This document shows, one piece after another, positions 26,745-34,668 of a stretch of 64,000 nucleotides of DNA. Both the position numbers and the translations under genes were made by a program. How positions within the stretch are numbered: the first letter of the stretch is position 1; each line of letters opens with the position of its first letter. This stretch comes from Dongia rigui. GTDB taxonomy: Bacteria > Pseudomonadota > Alphaproteobacteria > Dongiales > Dongiaceae. The notes beneath the pieces were generated by a model. It ran no database searches. It saw only the letters and a list, made by a program, of their open reading frames with translations, and had not been told where the DNA came from. The DNA lies in the NCBI RefSeq assembly GCF_034044635.1, contig NZ_JAXCLX010000004.1, positions 372,001 to 436,000 of the forward strand. The letters run 5' to 3'.

Positions 26745-27437
26745 ATGGAACGCCCGGATTGGTACTATGTCGACATGCGCCAGGTTGGTCTTGATTTTGC
26801 CGACCCAGCCCAGGTGGCCAGCTATGATGAAAGGCAAGGCGGGGATCCCACTGCGGATCGCGAACTGCTCGAGCGGATGGGTGTCGGTCCGGGGCAGGTC
26901 ATCGCCGATATCGGCTGCGGCACTGGCCTCATGGCATGCGAAGCGGCGCGGCTGGGTGCGACAGTGCACGTGGTCGACGTCTCGGCCGAGATGCTGGCAA
27001 CAACCATGGCCCGGGCCAAGGCGCTGGGTACCGACCGTGTCATCCCGCATCACGCGGGATTCCTGAGCCATGCCATCGCCCCGGAATCGCTGGACGTCGC
27101 CCTGTCAAAATTTGCCCTGCACCACCTGCCCGACCTGTGGAAAGGCGTGGCGCTCGCCCGGCTCAACCGCGCCTTGAAGCCGGGCGGCCGGTTGTTCCTG
27201 CGCGACGTCGTCTTCGTCTGCGACCCAGCAGAGATGCCGGCCGTGGCCGAGGAATGGATCACCTGGATGGGCCATAACACCGGGTATGACCGCGCTGAGG
27301 TGGCAACCCATATCCGCGACGAGCACAGCACCTATTCCTGGATCATGGCCGGCCTCATCGAACGCGCTGGGTTTCGCATCGAGCATGCGGAATACAGCCA
27401 GAAGATCTATGCGGATTATTGGGCGGAGAAGGTTTGA
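26745..27437 (+). CDS. Class I SAM-dependent methyltransferase
   Basis: The 230-residue cytoplasmic protein has the SAM-binding motif I VIADIGCGTGLMACEAARLG (about residues 51-70), the acidic end of strand 2 (VHVVDVSAEML), the motif LDVALSKFALHHLPD and LKPGGRLFLRDVVF. These are typical of small-molecule methyltransferases of the Methyltransf_11/25 type. The substrate is unknown. The gene is divergent from crcB and stands alone; a family B repeat follows its stop. Confidence 0.85.
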   Translation: MERPDWYYVDMRQVGLDFADPAQVASYDERQGGDPTADRELLERMGVGPGQVIADIGCGTGLMACEAARLGATVHVVDVSAEMLATTMARAKALGTDRVIPHHAGFLSHAIAPESLDVALSKFALHHLPDLWKGVALARLNRALKPGGRLFLRDVVFVCDPAEMPAVAEEWITWMGHNTGYDRAEVATHIRDEHSTYSWIMAGLIERAGFRIEHAEYSQKIYADYWAEKV

Positions 27438-27453
27438 GGAGCGGTCGCTACGC

Positions 27454-27580
27454 GCCCCCTCTCCCTAGCCCTCCCCCACGTAGGGGGGAGGGAATTCTAG
27501 CCAGCTTGAACGCAGTCGCTCTCGCGAAACTGGATAGGGCTCCCTCCCCCCTACGTGGGGGAGGGTTGGGGAGAGGGGGT
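27454..27580. repeat. Intergenic repeat, family B copy 2
   Basis: CCCCCTCTCCCTAGCCCTCC and a CCCCCACGTAGGGGG stem at the left mirror CCCCCTACGTGGGGG and AGGGTTGGGGAGAGGGGG at the right. It matches the layout of 12222-12336 including the outer GCGGTCGCTAC. It separates convergent genes and runs up to the stop codon of the DUF6285-type gene. Confidence 0.75.
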
Positions 27581-27981
27581 TACACCGCTGATTCCGCCCC
27601 CCGGCCGCGTTGGCGTTGGGCGAGGTATTTGGTGTTGGTGAGGCGGAGTTCGGTGGTCGTGGTTTCGACCAGGTGATCGATGAGGCGCGTTTCTTCCGCT
27701 GTGCCGGGTTTGAAGCGGCGGGCGCGGATGTCGGCGGCGAGTTGGCGGCGCAAGGCGGTGAGGTCGTCGCCGACATCGCGGCCATAGAGGCGCGAGAGGC
27801 TTTGCAGTTCGCTGTGGCGGGAGTTCGCGGCGTTGGCCATATCCTGCTTTGCCACAGAAATTGCGCGGGCGATCATGGCGGCCTGGAATTTCTGCCGGCC
27901 GCTCAATGTCGGCAGCAGATCTTCCTGCAAGGTCGCAAGTGCTGCATCGAGAAGGGCTTCGGCACCGGGGCGTTGCTTCAT
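27580..27981 (-). CDS. DUF6285-type small protein (LvaB-like partner of the kinase)
   Basis: The 133-residue soluble helical protein (LDAALATLQEDLLPTLSGRQKFQAAMIARAI...) resembles the small DUF6285 proteins found beside APH-type kinases and acyl-CoA dehydrogenases. In Pseudomonas putida the small LvaB is needed with LvaA to phosphorylate 4-hydroxyacyl-CoA. The correspondence here is inferred from position and size. Its ATG overlaps the kinase stop by 4 bases (ATGA), supporting a complex. It is the last gene of the SDR-ACAD-kinase operon. Confidence 0.7.
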   Translation of the reverse strand: MKQRPGAEALLDAALATLQEDLLPTLSGRQKFQAAMIARAISVAKQDMANAANSRHSELQSLSRLYGRDVGDDLTALRRQLAADIRARRFKPGTAEETRLIDHLVETTTTELRLTNTKYLAQRQRGRGAESAV

Positions 27982-29042
27982 GCTGCGTCTCCATCTTCCT
28001 GGCGCTTCTTCGGCGCGGGCTTGAAACCGGGCAAACGCAGATCGACCAGCAGATCGTATTCCATTTCCAATGCGACCAGGCCGGTCAGCGCCAGCTCGAT
28101 CGATCGCTCGCGCCCAGAGAGGTGCCGCTCCGCCTGCTCCAGCGCCATGATGGCCCAGCGCAAGGCAGCCATCTGCTCCCAGAAGCGAACCTTGCCGTCA
28201 TCGACTGTGTCGCCGCCCGCCTCTTCATAGCCGGCATAGAAGGCGGCACGTTGACCGACACCGCCGGCTTCAGCCCCATACATGCCGAAGCGCCAGCAGC
28301 GGGCGCAGAACCAGCCGAAGTCTTCATATGGGTCCGACCAGCCGGCGAACTCGAAATCGAGCACGCCCACCAGATGCGCATTTTCGACCAGGTAGTTGCC
28401 AGTGCGGAAGTCGCGGTGGCAGAGGCGGATCGCATCTGGGCCGCGCGCGTAAGTGGATGCTTCGTCTTCAAGGCGGTTGATCGCCCATTCGAGAACCGGC
28501 TGCGCTTCCGGCAATGCATCCAGGCGGTGGCGAAACTCGGCGAGGCGCGCGGCGACGATGTCGGCGGGCGGCTGCGGCAGGAAGGCCAGTTCGGCAGGCG
28601 ACTTGGCGGGTGTCAGACGGTGCAGCTTGGCAAGCTCCGCGCCGAGTTCGCGGGCGAGGGCATCCCCCTCCTCTTCCTCCAGCGCGCGCACGAGCTTGCG
28701 CGGATCGGCCGAACCCGGGAGGCGCGCGGTGATGTGGAAGGGTTGACCAATGACACTGCCCGTCGGCTCCAGCCACAAGGCCTGCGGCGCTTTCATGCCA
28801 GCTGCATGCGCCACTTTGAGCAGGGCGAATTCCTGTTCCTTGCCCCAGCTTTCATCGATGCCCGATGGCGCGTCGGCACGCAGCACGGCCGCGACAGATT
28901 TGCCGTCGATGTCGATGTCGGTGGCCCAGTTCTCCTGGATGGCGCCGCCGCCCAGGCGGCCGACGAGCTTGACGGCAACGTCGCGCGCGCCGGTTTCACG
29001 GCGGAGGAAGTCTGCAATGGCAGGGATCTTGTTTGCCAGCAC
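27978..29042 (-). CDS. APH-fold phosphotransferase (LvaA/ACAD10-11 kinase-like)
   Basis: The 354-residue protein has a protein-kinase-like fold: catalytic loop LCHRDFRTGNYLVEN (HxDxxxxN) and metal-binding VLDFEFAGWSDPYEDFGW. It is annotated by family as aminoglycoside phosphotransferase-like, but in an acyl-CoA dehydrogenase operon the better model is LvaA of Pseudomonas or the kinase domain of mammalian ACAD10/11, which phosphorylate 4-hydroxyacyl-CoA. The gene overlaps the DUF6285-type gene by 4 bases and follows the dehydrogenase by 6 bases. Antibiotic resistance is unlikely from context. Confidence 0.82.
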   Translation of the reverse strand: MLANKIPAIADFLRRETGARDVAVKLVGRLGGGAIQENWATDIDIDGKSVAAVLRADAPSGIDESWGKEQEFALLKVAHAAGMKAPQALWLEPTGSVIGQPFHITARLPGSADPRKLVRALEEEEGDALARELGAELAKLHRLTPAKSPAELAFLPQPPADIVAARLAEFRHRLDALPEAQPVLEWAINRLEDEASTYARGPDAIRLCHRDFRTGNYLVENAHLVGVLDFEFAGWSDPYEDFGWFCARCWRFGMYGAEAGGVGQRAAFYAGYEEAGGDTVDDGKVRFWEQMAALRWAIMALEQAERHLSGRERSIELALTGLVALEMEYDLLVDLRLPGFKPAPKKRQEDGDAA

Positions 29043-29048
29043 GATGCT

Positions 29049-30248
29049 TTAGCCCCATTTCCAGAAATCGGCGCCTTCACTGGCGAGATGCTGCGCCAGC
29101 ACCATCTTATGCACTTCCGAGGCGCCGTCGACCAGGCGCGCCTGGCGCGCATAGCGATAGATCCATTCGAGGATCGTGTCCTTCGAATAGCCCTTGGCGC
29201 CAAGGAGCTGGATCGCGGTATCGGCGGCCTTGTGCAGGCAGTCGGCCACCGCCACCTTGGCCATCGACACCTCCTTGCGGGCGCGGTGGCCGAGATCGAG
29301 CTGATAGGCGGCGTTGAAGGTGAGCAAGCGCCCCATCTGCACCTGCATCGCCGCTTCGCCCAGCATCCACTGGACCCCTTCATGTTCCATCAGCTTGGTG
29401 CCAAAGGCTTCGCGGGTGCCGACATGCTTGACCGCGATATCGAGGCAGCGCTTGGAGAGGCCCAGCCAGCGCATGCAATGCGTGAGGCGGGCAATGCCGA
29501 GGCGAATCTGCACGGCCTTCAACCCCTCGCCCACCCCCATCAAGCGGTCGGCATCGTCGATCTCAAGACCGTCGAAAATGAGCTCGCAATGGCCGCCATG
29601 TTCTTCCGGGCCCATGATCGGGATGCGGCGTTCGATGCGCCAGCCGGGCTGGCTGCGGTCGAAGAGAAAGGCCGTCAAGCCGCGGCGCGGATCGTCGGAG
29701 GTGCGGGCCAGGAGAATGAAATGCTCGGCCACCTCGCCCCCGGTGATGAACCATTTGTGGCCGCGGATGACCCATTTGTTGCCACGCTTCTCGGCCGTGG
29801 TGCGCATCATGCCGGCGGGGTCGGAGCCGGAGCCCGGCGCCGGCTCGGTCATGACGATGGAGGAGCGCACCTCGCCATGGACGATCGGCATCAGCCAGCG
29901 CTGCTGCTGCTCGGGCGTCGCCACGCGGGCAAGGAGATGGATGTTGCCGTCATCAGGCGCCGCGATGTTGAAGCAGGTGGGGCCGAAGATGGAGCGGCCG
30001 GCGGCTTCATAGATCGGCACAAGCTCGGTGAATTTGAGCCCCTTGCCGCCGAGATGTTCCGGCAGCTGGAAGTTCCACAGGCCCGCCGCCAGGGCCTTGG
30101 CATGGAGTTGCTGCAGCAGTTCCTCGCGGATGTTCTCACCGGCATCGAAGCTCGCACGCTCGCTTTCCAGCGGGATCACGTGCTCATCGAGGAAGGCATC
30201 GATGCGGCGGACATAGTCGGCAGCGCGGGGGCTGAGCGAGAAATCCAT
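29049..30248 (-). CDS. Acyl-CoA dehydrogenase (ACAD10/11-, LvaC-like)
   Basis: The 399-residue flavoenzyme shows the acyl-CoA dehydrogenase three-domain order: helical start (MDFSLSPRAADYVRRIDAFLDEHV), the FAD/substrate region (SSIVMTEPAPGSGSDPAGMMRT, KWVIRGHKWFITGG) and the C-terminal helical domain ending RYARQARLVDGASEVHKMVLA. Relatives beside APH-type kinases remove phosphate from 4-phosphoacyl-CoA and help turn 4-hydroxyacyl-CoA into a beta-oxidation intermediate. It lies between the SDR gene (12 bases) and the kinase gene (6 bases). Confidence 0.88.
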   Translation of the reverse strand: MDFSLSPRAADYVRRIDAFLDEHVIPLESERASFDAGENIREELLQQLHAKALAAGLWNFQLPEHLGGKGLKFTELVPIYEAAGRSIFGPTCFNIAAPDDGNIHLLARVATPEQQQRWLMPIVHGEVRSSIVMTEPAPGSGSDPAGMMRTTAEKRGNKWVIRGHKWFITGGEVAEHFILLARTSDDPRRGLTAFLFDRSQPGWRIERRIPIMGPEEHGGHCELIFDGLEIDDADRLMGVGEGLKAVQIRLGIARLTHCMRWLGLSKRCLDIAVKHVGTREAFGTKLMEHEGVQWMLGEAAMQVQMGRLLTFNAAYQLDLGHRARKEVSMAKVAVADCLHKAADTAIQLLGAKGYSKDTILEWIYRYARQARLVDGASEVHKMVLAQHLASEGADFWKWG

Positions 30249-30260
30249 GGGTAGGGCTTT

Positions 30261-31025
30261 CTAGAGGCTGGAATTGAGATGGCCGCCGTCGACCGTCAAG
30301 ACGGTACCGGTCATGTAGCGCGAGGCGTCGGCGGCCAGCAGCAGCAACGGGCCGTCGAGATCCTGAGGCGTACCCAGCCGCCGTTGCGGAATGCGCTTGA
30401 CCAGCGCGGCGCCGGCTTCGGTGTTGAAGAAGTCATCGTTGAGGGCGGTGCGGATATAGCCCGGCGCCAAGGCATTGACGCGGATGTTGTGGCGCGCCCA
30501 TTCCAGCGACAGGGCCTTGGTCATTTGAATCATGCCGGCCTTCGAGACGGCATAGGGCAGCGTCTGGCTGGCGACACGCTGGCCCAGGATCGAGGCAATG
30601 TTGATGATGTTGCCAGGGCGCTTGGCGCCGATCCAGCGCCGCGCGGCTTCCTGGGCTGCGAGCCAGGCCCCTTTGAGATTGGTGTCCATGACCTGGTCCC
30701 AATCTTTGTCCTCGAGTTCCAGCGACGGTGTGGTGAGCGACACGCCGGCATTGTTGACGAGGAGCGAGATCGGCCCCAGCTCGCTCTCGGCCGCGGCGAA
30801 GGCGGCGTTGAGGCCCTTGGGCAATGTGATGTCGCCGGTAACGGAGGCCGCCTTGAAGCCGCGGGCGCGGAGCTTCTCCGCCTCGGCCGCAACGATGTCG
30901 CCGCGCCGCGCCATGAGCGCCACGGCTGCACCCGCTTCCGCCAAAACGGCCGCGAAATGCCGCCCGAGATCGCCGGAGGCACCGGTCACAAGAGCCACCT
31001 GTCCGGTAAGATCGAACGCCGCCAT
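30261..31025 (-). CDS. Short-chain dehydrogenase/reductase (LvaD-like), first gene of the operon
   Basis: The 254-residue classical SDR has a TGASGDLG cofactor motif (14-21), NNAG (91-94), catalytic Ser145 (INIASILG), Tyr158 and Lys162 (YAVSK), and TVDGGH near the end. It is predicted to oxidise or reduce a hydroxyl or keto group with NAD(P). In the levulinate pathway an SDR (LvaD) acts with LvaA/B/C on the 3- or 4-hydroxyacyl-CoA pool; that role is inferred from gene order. Its start is 80 bases after an intrinsic terminator that ends a structured leader, so read-through control is plausible. Confidence 0.85.
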   Translation of the reverse strand: MAAFDLTGQVALVTGASGDLGRHFAAVLAEAGAAVALMARRGDIVAAEAEKLRARGFKAASVTGDITLPKGLNAAFAAAESELGPISLLVNNAGVSLTTPSLELEDKDWDQVMDTNLKGAWLAAQEAARRWIGAKRPGNIINIASILGQRVASQTLPYAVSKAGMIQMTKALSLEWARHNIRVNALAPGYIRTALNDDFFNTEAGAALVKRIPQRRLGTPQDLDGPLLLLAADASRYMTGTVLTVDGGHLNSSL

Positions 31026-31104
31026 CCTTGCCCCTGATCTTTTTTATCTGTGCGCTGTTCGCACTATGCCCGGCGTGTGCGGCCAAGGGAAAGACTTCAG
31101 GGCC

Positions 31105-31144
31105 AAAAAATGAAACCCGCCGCGGCCTCGGCCCGGCGAGTTTC
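31105..31144 (-). terminator. Intrinsic terminator (minus strand) before the SDR gene
   Basis: On the minus strand GAAACTCGCCG pairs with CGGCGGGTTTC (one G-U wobble) and is followed by ATTTTTTGG. No protein-coding gene ends just upstream of it; the pyrophosphatase gene, 380 bases away, has its own hairpin. Confidence 0.8.
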
Positions 31145-31446
31145 GCTTTTAGATGTCGCAGGGATCTAAATGGACGGATCGGGATTGAGGAGAACCCTCG
31201 TTTCGCCGCCGCCCTCAGGCCTTGGACTGCTGTCCGGGAAAAGGCCCCTCGGTATCCCTGGTTCTCAGATGAGAGATATCAATCTGCTGTGGTAGCCAGA
31301 TTGTCAGGTCTTATCGCCGGTGGAGTCATGGTTCTTAATCACCCTCCTTGGCTCGGGTTGCGGGCGTCACCTTCCGCAAAGCCAGCTTTGCCCCCACCTC
31401 CTGTGCAGGGGAAGCGGCGCTGGAAGATCCAGATCGCGCGCTTCCC
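31105..31446 (-). ncRNA. Candidate structured leader RNA or ncRNA upstream of the lva-like operon
   Basis: No protein gene fits 31026-31526, but the minus strand is dense in paired segments, 5' to 3': CCTGTGCA/TGCACAGG enclosing GGGAAGCG/CGCTTCCC and CTGGA/TCCAG (31400-31459); GCAAAG/CTTTGC (near 31380); GATTGA/TCAATC enclosing GAGAACC/GGTTCTC, an unpaired bubble and GGCCTT...GGAC/GTCC...AAGGCC (31185-31286); TTTAGAT/ATCTAAA (31148-31170); and a terminator (31105-31144). A possible promoter TTGACT-N16-CACAAT is at 31474-31447. It ends just before the SDR start. I could not match it to 6S, RNase P, tmRNA or a known riboswitch. Strand and ends are inferred. Confidence 0.5.
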
Positions 31447-31503
31447 ATTGTGCACAGGATCGACCTGAAGTCAAGAATTACGCAACAAATATGCGCGTTT
31501 TGC

Positions 31504-31526
31504 GCAATATTTATTCCGAATATTGC
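31504..31526 (-). terminator. Hairpin right after the pyrophosphatase stop
   Basis: GCAATATT/AATATTGC with a 7-base loop abuts the ppa stop codon, and a second small stem GCGC-GTTTT-GCGC overlaps it. The T tract is weak, so it may be a transcript-end stabiliser. Confidence 0.5.
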
Positions 31527-32054
31527 TTACTTCTTGCCGGCCTCGATCGCCTTGCGGATGAGGTCGACCGCCTCTTCCGGCTCTGCCCAGCGCGAGAACT
31601 TGACCCATTTGCCCTTCTCCAGATCCTTGTAATGGCTGAAGAAATGGCGGACCTGCTCGCGCAGGACCTCAGGCAGGTCGCGGTACGAACTGACGTTCGA
31701 ATAGAAGGGATGCAGCTTGTCGACGGGGACGGCGATGATCTTCTCGTCGCCACCCGCTTCATCTTCCATCATCAGGCAGCCCACCGGGCGCGAGCGCACC
31801 ACGGCGCCCGGGACGACCGGGGTGGGGCCAAGGACGATGATGTCCAAGGGATCGCCGTCGCCGCCCAACGTGTGGGGGATGAAGCCGTAATTGCCGGGAT
31901 AGAACATCGCCGTGTAGAGGAATCGGTCGACGAACATCGCCCCGGAATCCTTGTCGAGCTCGTATTTCACCGGCGTGCCGCCGAGCGGAATCTCGATGAT
32001 CGCGTTGAGGTCGTAGGGCGGGTTCTCGCCGATCTTGATCTTGCTGATATCCAT
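31527..32054 (-). CDS. ppa: Inorganic pyrophosphatase, family I
   Basis: The 175-residue enzyme has family I motifs: PPYDLNAIIEIP, KYELDKDSGAMFVDR, MFYPGNYGFIPHTLGGDGDPLDIIVL (metal-binding aspartates) and EDEAGGDEKIIAV. It hydrolyses pyrophosphate in the cytoplasm, driving biosynthetic reactions forward. The length is normal. The ATG at 32054 is preceded by a purine-rich site; an in-frame extension upstream lacks family similarity. Confidence 0.96.
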   Translation of the reverse strand: MDISKIKIGENPPYDLNAIIEIPLGGTPVKYELDKDSGAMFVDRFLYTAMFYPGNYGFIPHTLGGDGDPLDIIVLGPTPVVPGAVVRSRPVGCLMMEDEAGGDEKIIAVPVDKLHPFYSNVSSYRDLPEVLREQVRHFFSHYKDLEKGKWVKFSRWAEPEEAVDLIRKAIEAGKK

Positions 32055-32170
32055 GATGGTCTCTTTTTCGGGGCTGCGGCCAACCTGCTGGCAGGCCTTT
32101 GCTGCACTGCAAATAAAGACCAATCCCCCGCCTCTGCAAGGAAAAAGCACGGCGAAACCGGAAGGTCACA

Positions 32171-32210
32171 AAAAAACCCCGCTTCGGCCGAGGCCGCAGC
32201 GGGGTTTTCT
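32171..32210 (-). terminator. Intrinsic terminator after glycine-zipper lipoprotein gene
   Basis: AAACCCCGCT (32174-32183) pairs with AGCGGGGTTT (32198-32207) around an inner GGCC/GGCC stem. On the minus strand a run of six T follows. Confidence 0.88.
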
Positions 32211-32225
32211 TGAAAAATCCGGAGG

Positions 32226-32606
32226 TTAGTTGAGGACGTTGTAGCCCCGACCAGCCATGCAGCGGCGATAGACATCGCGCTGGTTCTGGACGCCGGTGAC
32301 CGCACCGCCGCCAAGGCCCAAGGCACCACCGGAAGCGGCACCGAAGGCAGCGCCTTCGCCGGCGCTGACACCGCCCACCAGGGCGCCGGTGATGGCACCA
32401 AGTGCTGCACCAGCGGCGGCACCGCCCACGGCGCCGACAGCGGCATCACCGACCGGGCTGACCTGGTTGGCGTATTGCTCGCACTCGTAATTGTCCTGGG
32501 AATAGCGCGACTGATCGACCCCCTTGGTGTCGACCATCGGCTGGCTGTAGCTGGAGCACGCTGCCAGCATCGACGCCGTCATCACGACCGCCACAATACG
32601 CTTCAT
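32226..32606 (-). CDS. Glycine-zipper outer-membrane lipoprotein (tandem copy 1)
   Basis: The 126-residue protein has a lipoprotein signal ending MLAAC (Cys17). It then has a short domain with a cysteine (YECEQYANQVSPV) and about 60 residues of glycine/alanine zipper (AAVGAVGGAAAGAALGA) likely to pack in a membrane, closing with YRRCMAGRGYNVLN. The two non-lipobox cysteines may form a disulfide. Glycine-zipper lipoproteins are common in alphaproteobacterial envelopes, with unclear roles. It is a close paralogue of the next gene. Confidence 0.82.
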   Translation of the reverse strand: MKRIVAVVMTASMLAACSSYSQPMVDTKGVDQSRYSQDNYECEQYANQVSPVGDAAVGAVGGAAAGAALGAITGALVGGVSAGEGAAFGAASGGALGLGGGAVTGVQNQRDVYRRCMAGRGYNVLN

Positions 32607-32777
32607 CTCGGTTGTCCTTTCCTGCTTCTCGTCCCGGCACCAGCCCATGAGGGTCCGGTTTGCCAGATAGCGTCAAATCACACGCATTATAGAGCGGTTC
32701 CCTGCCGCCCCGCACACTCAAATTTAAGTGAACGAGGCCCCGCCGAATGCCCAAAAATGGGCGGGATTTCAATGAAC

Positions 32778-33152
32778 TTAGTAGTAGGTGCTGTAGCCGC
32801 GACCACGCATGCAGTTGTTGAGCACCTGCTTCTGGTTCTGGGTCCCGGTATAGGCACCGCCAGCCAGGCCCAGAACGCCACCGGCAGCGGCGCCGACCGC
32901 CGCACCTTCACCGACCGAGACGCCCTTGAAGAGGGCGCCAGACAGGGCACCCAAGGCGGCACCGCCGGCAGCGCCACCCAGGGCACCGACCGCGGCGTCC
33001 TGCACCGGGCTCACCTGATTGGCATAGGCCTGGCACTCGGCCAGATCCTGGTTGTAGGTGTTGGCACCGGCCTGCTGGTAAGGCTGATAGGTCTGCGCGA
33101 CAGCGGCCTGGCTCACCAACGTGAAGGCGGCAACAAGAAGAATGCGTTTCAT
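32778..33152 (-). CDS. Glycine-zipper envelope protein (tandem copy 2)
   Basis: The 124-residue paralogue of the adjacent gene has the same pattern: ECQAYANQVSPVQDAAVGALGG, a long glycine zipper, then NNCMRGRGYSTYY. The key difference is the N-terminus: a cleavable signal ending QAAVAQ instead of a lipobox, so this copy is not lipidated. Both genes lie on the same strand with 171 bases between, indicating duplication followed by divergence in anchoring. Confidence 0.8.
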   Translation of the reverse strand: MKRILLVAAFTLVSQAAVAQTYQPYQQAGANTYNQDLAECQAYANQVSPVQDAAVGALGGAAGGAALGALSGALFKGVSVGEGAAVGAAAGGVLGLAGGAYTGTQNQKQVLNNCMRGRGYSTYY

Positions 33153-33311
33153 GATCTGATCCCTTTCCCAACCGGATGGAGCGTCGTTGCTCCCTTGCCT
33201 TGAGACTTAAGGGTTGGCCGGGATTTCCGCAGTGACCCGCAACACAAGTTCGGCGTGATAGCGCGCACAGAATCGGGGCAAAAGAGGGTTCAGCGCCCTT
33301 TCCGGGCTGAA

Positions 33312-33770
33312 TCAGTCCCAATGCGGGGTCAGCACGACCATCAGCTGGTCCACCTTGGCGCCGTCCGAGGATTGCGGCAGAACCACGAACTCGTAGCGGA
33401 TGATGCGGCCGGCATAGGGCACCTTGCGCTGATAGTATTGGGGCCGCCCCTCGGCAACGGTGCGGCCGTAGCTCTCGACCGCCAGGGCGTAATAATCGGC
33501 CGGAAAGCAGTCGTCGAGATAACGCTGCGAACAATCGACCCCGAACAGCTCGACCTGCCGCGTGCCGTCGAGGCGGCACCAATAGCGGCGCGGATTCTCT
33601 TCGACATCGTAAAGGCTGATGTCGCCCAGCGCGTATTTCATCTCGATAGGATCGAAATCCGCACGGCTCGGCCACACCCGGCCAGCGCGCTTCTCGTCCC
33701 AGAGCGCAATCAAGCGCTTGAGCACGGGATGCTCGGCTGCGGCAAGAATGCCGGCGACGTGTTCATCCAT
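33312..33770 (-). CDS. PAS-domain (PAS_5-like) protein
   Basis: The 152-residue single-domain protein (HPVLKRLIALWDEKRAGRVWPSRADFDPIEMKYALGDISLYDVEENPRRYWCRLDGT) matches the stand-alone PAS_5 proteins common in Rhodospirillales and Rhizobiales. There is no output domain, signal or membrane segment. It is presumably a sensory or binding protein; the ligand is unknown. I start it at 33770; upstream in-frame sequence is not PAS-like. Confidence 0.75.
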   Translation of the reverse strand: MDEHVAGILAAAEHPVLKRLIALWDEKRAGRVWPSRADFDPIEMKYALGDISLYDVEENPRRYWCRLDGTRQVELFGVDCSQRYLDDCFPADYYALAVESYGRTVAEGRPQYYQRKVPYAGRIIRYEFVVLPQSSDGAKVDQLMVVLTPHWD

Positions 33771-33939
33771 GTTTCGCTTACCCGCCCCAGAAGATGGCGG
33801 AGTATGGACGTCATTTCGCCGCCAAATCCAGTGCGCAAAACCACGCACGCATCGGCACAGCTATATACAGCTCTATTGACAGGCCCGGCTGGCAGGATAG
33901 AGAGGGATCAGACAAAGAATCCGAGGTTTCATTTCGACC

Positions 33940-34668
33940 ATGCGCAAGAACGGCAGCACCAAGAAGGCGGTCGCACGACCCAGCAAGACCGCCGCCGCAG
34001 CCGGCGGGCGCAACGGGGTTTCGCCGACCCAGATCTATGAGCAATTGCGCCAGCGCATCGCCACGCGCCTCTACGCGCCGGGCACGCGCCTCAGCGAATC
34101 GGAACTGGCGACGGAATTCGGCCTCAGCCGCACGCCCGTGCGCCAGGCCCTGCAGCGCCTGGCAACGGATGGACTGGTCAGCATCAAGAACGGCGTCGGC
34201 GTGACGGTGACCGATCTCGACCGCACCGAGATCGACCAGGCCTATTACCTGCGCTGCCAGCTGGCGGCGATGATCGGCCATACCAATCCGCGCCCGTTAT
34301 CGGACGCCGATCTTGCGGCACTGAAGTCATTGCACGCACGCGTCAAGGCCATGCTGGCCAAACGCAGCGCCATACCGCTCGCCGAGTTTTCGGAGCTGTG
34401 CGAGCGCTTCCACAATGTCGTCAACAATGTGATCGGCTCGCGCATGCTGCGCGATTTCATCGAGATCCTCTATCACCAGACGGACCGTTTCTGGTTCGGC
34501 TGGATGAGCGAGGCCGACATGCGGGACGAGGTCACCCATTTTCTCCACGAACTGGAAGAAACGCAGCGCGCGCTGGAGATCAACGATTTCGAAGCCGTGG
34601 GCTATATCCGGCGCAACCACATCACCATGATGCTGGCGCGCATGGCGGCGTTCCGGGACAGGTCTTAA
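33940..34668 (+). CDS. GntR-family transcriptional regulator (FadR/FCD type)
   Basis: The 242-residue protein has a lysine-rich start, a winged helix-turn-helix (QIYEQLRQRIATRLYAPGTRLSESELATEFGLSRTPVRQALQRLATDGLV, about 30-80) and an FCD-type all-helical ligand domain (ELCERFHNVVNNVIGS, EETQRALEINDFEAVGYIRRNH) with metal-binding-type His residues. Such regulators sense organic acids or sugars. No catabolic gene is directly adjacent, so the target is unknown. Confidence 0.88.
   Translation: MRKNGSTKKAVARPSKTAAAAGGRNGVSPTQIYEQLRQRIATRLYAPGTRLSESELATEFGLSRTPVRQALQRLATDGLVSIKNGVGVTVTDLDRTEIDQAYYLRCQLAAMIGHTNPRPLSDADLAALKSLHARVKAMLAKRSAIPLAEFSELCERFHNVVNNVIGSRMLRDFIEILYHQTDRFWFGWMSEADMRDEVTHFLHELEETQRALEINDFEAVGYIRRNHITMMLARMAAFRDRS

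Noticed and set aside
28000-29042. Aminoglycoside resistance gene
   Set aside because: The kinase has an APH fold, but the context (acyl-CoA dehydrogenase, SDR, DUF6285-type) points to acyl-CoA metabolism.
31105-31446. 6S RNA, tmRNA or RNase P as identity of the structured interval
   Set aside because: The RNase P GAGGAAAGUCC core, a tmRNA T-loop and an alphaproteobacterial tag ending in AA are absent. The closing stem-bubble-hairpin recalls 6S, but the extra 5' domain and the position before an operon do not fit well. Left unassigned.
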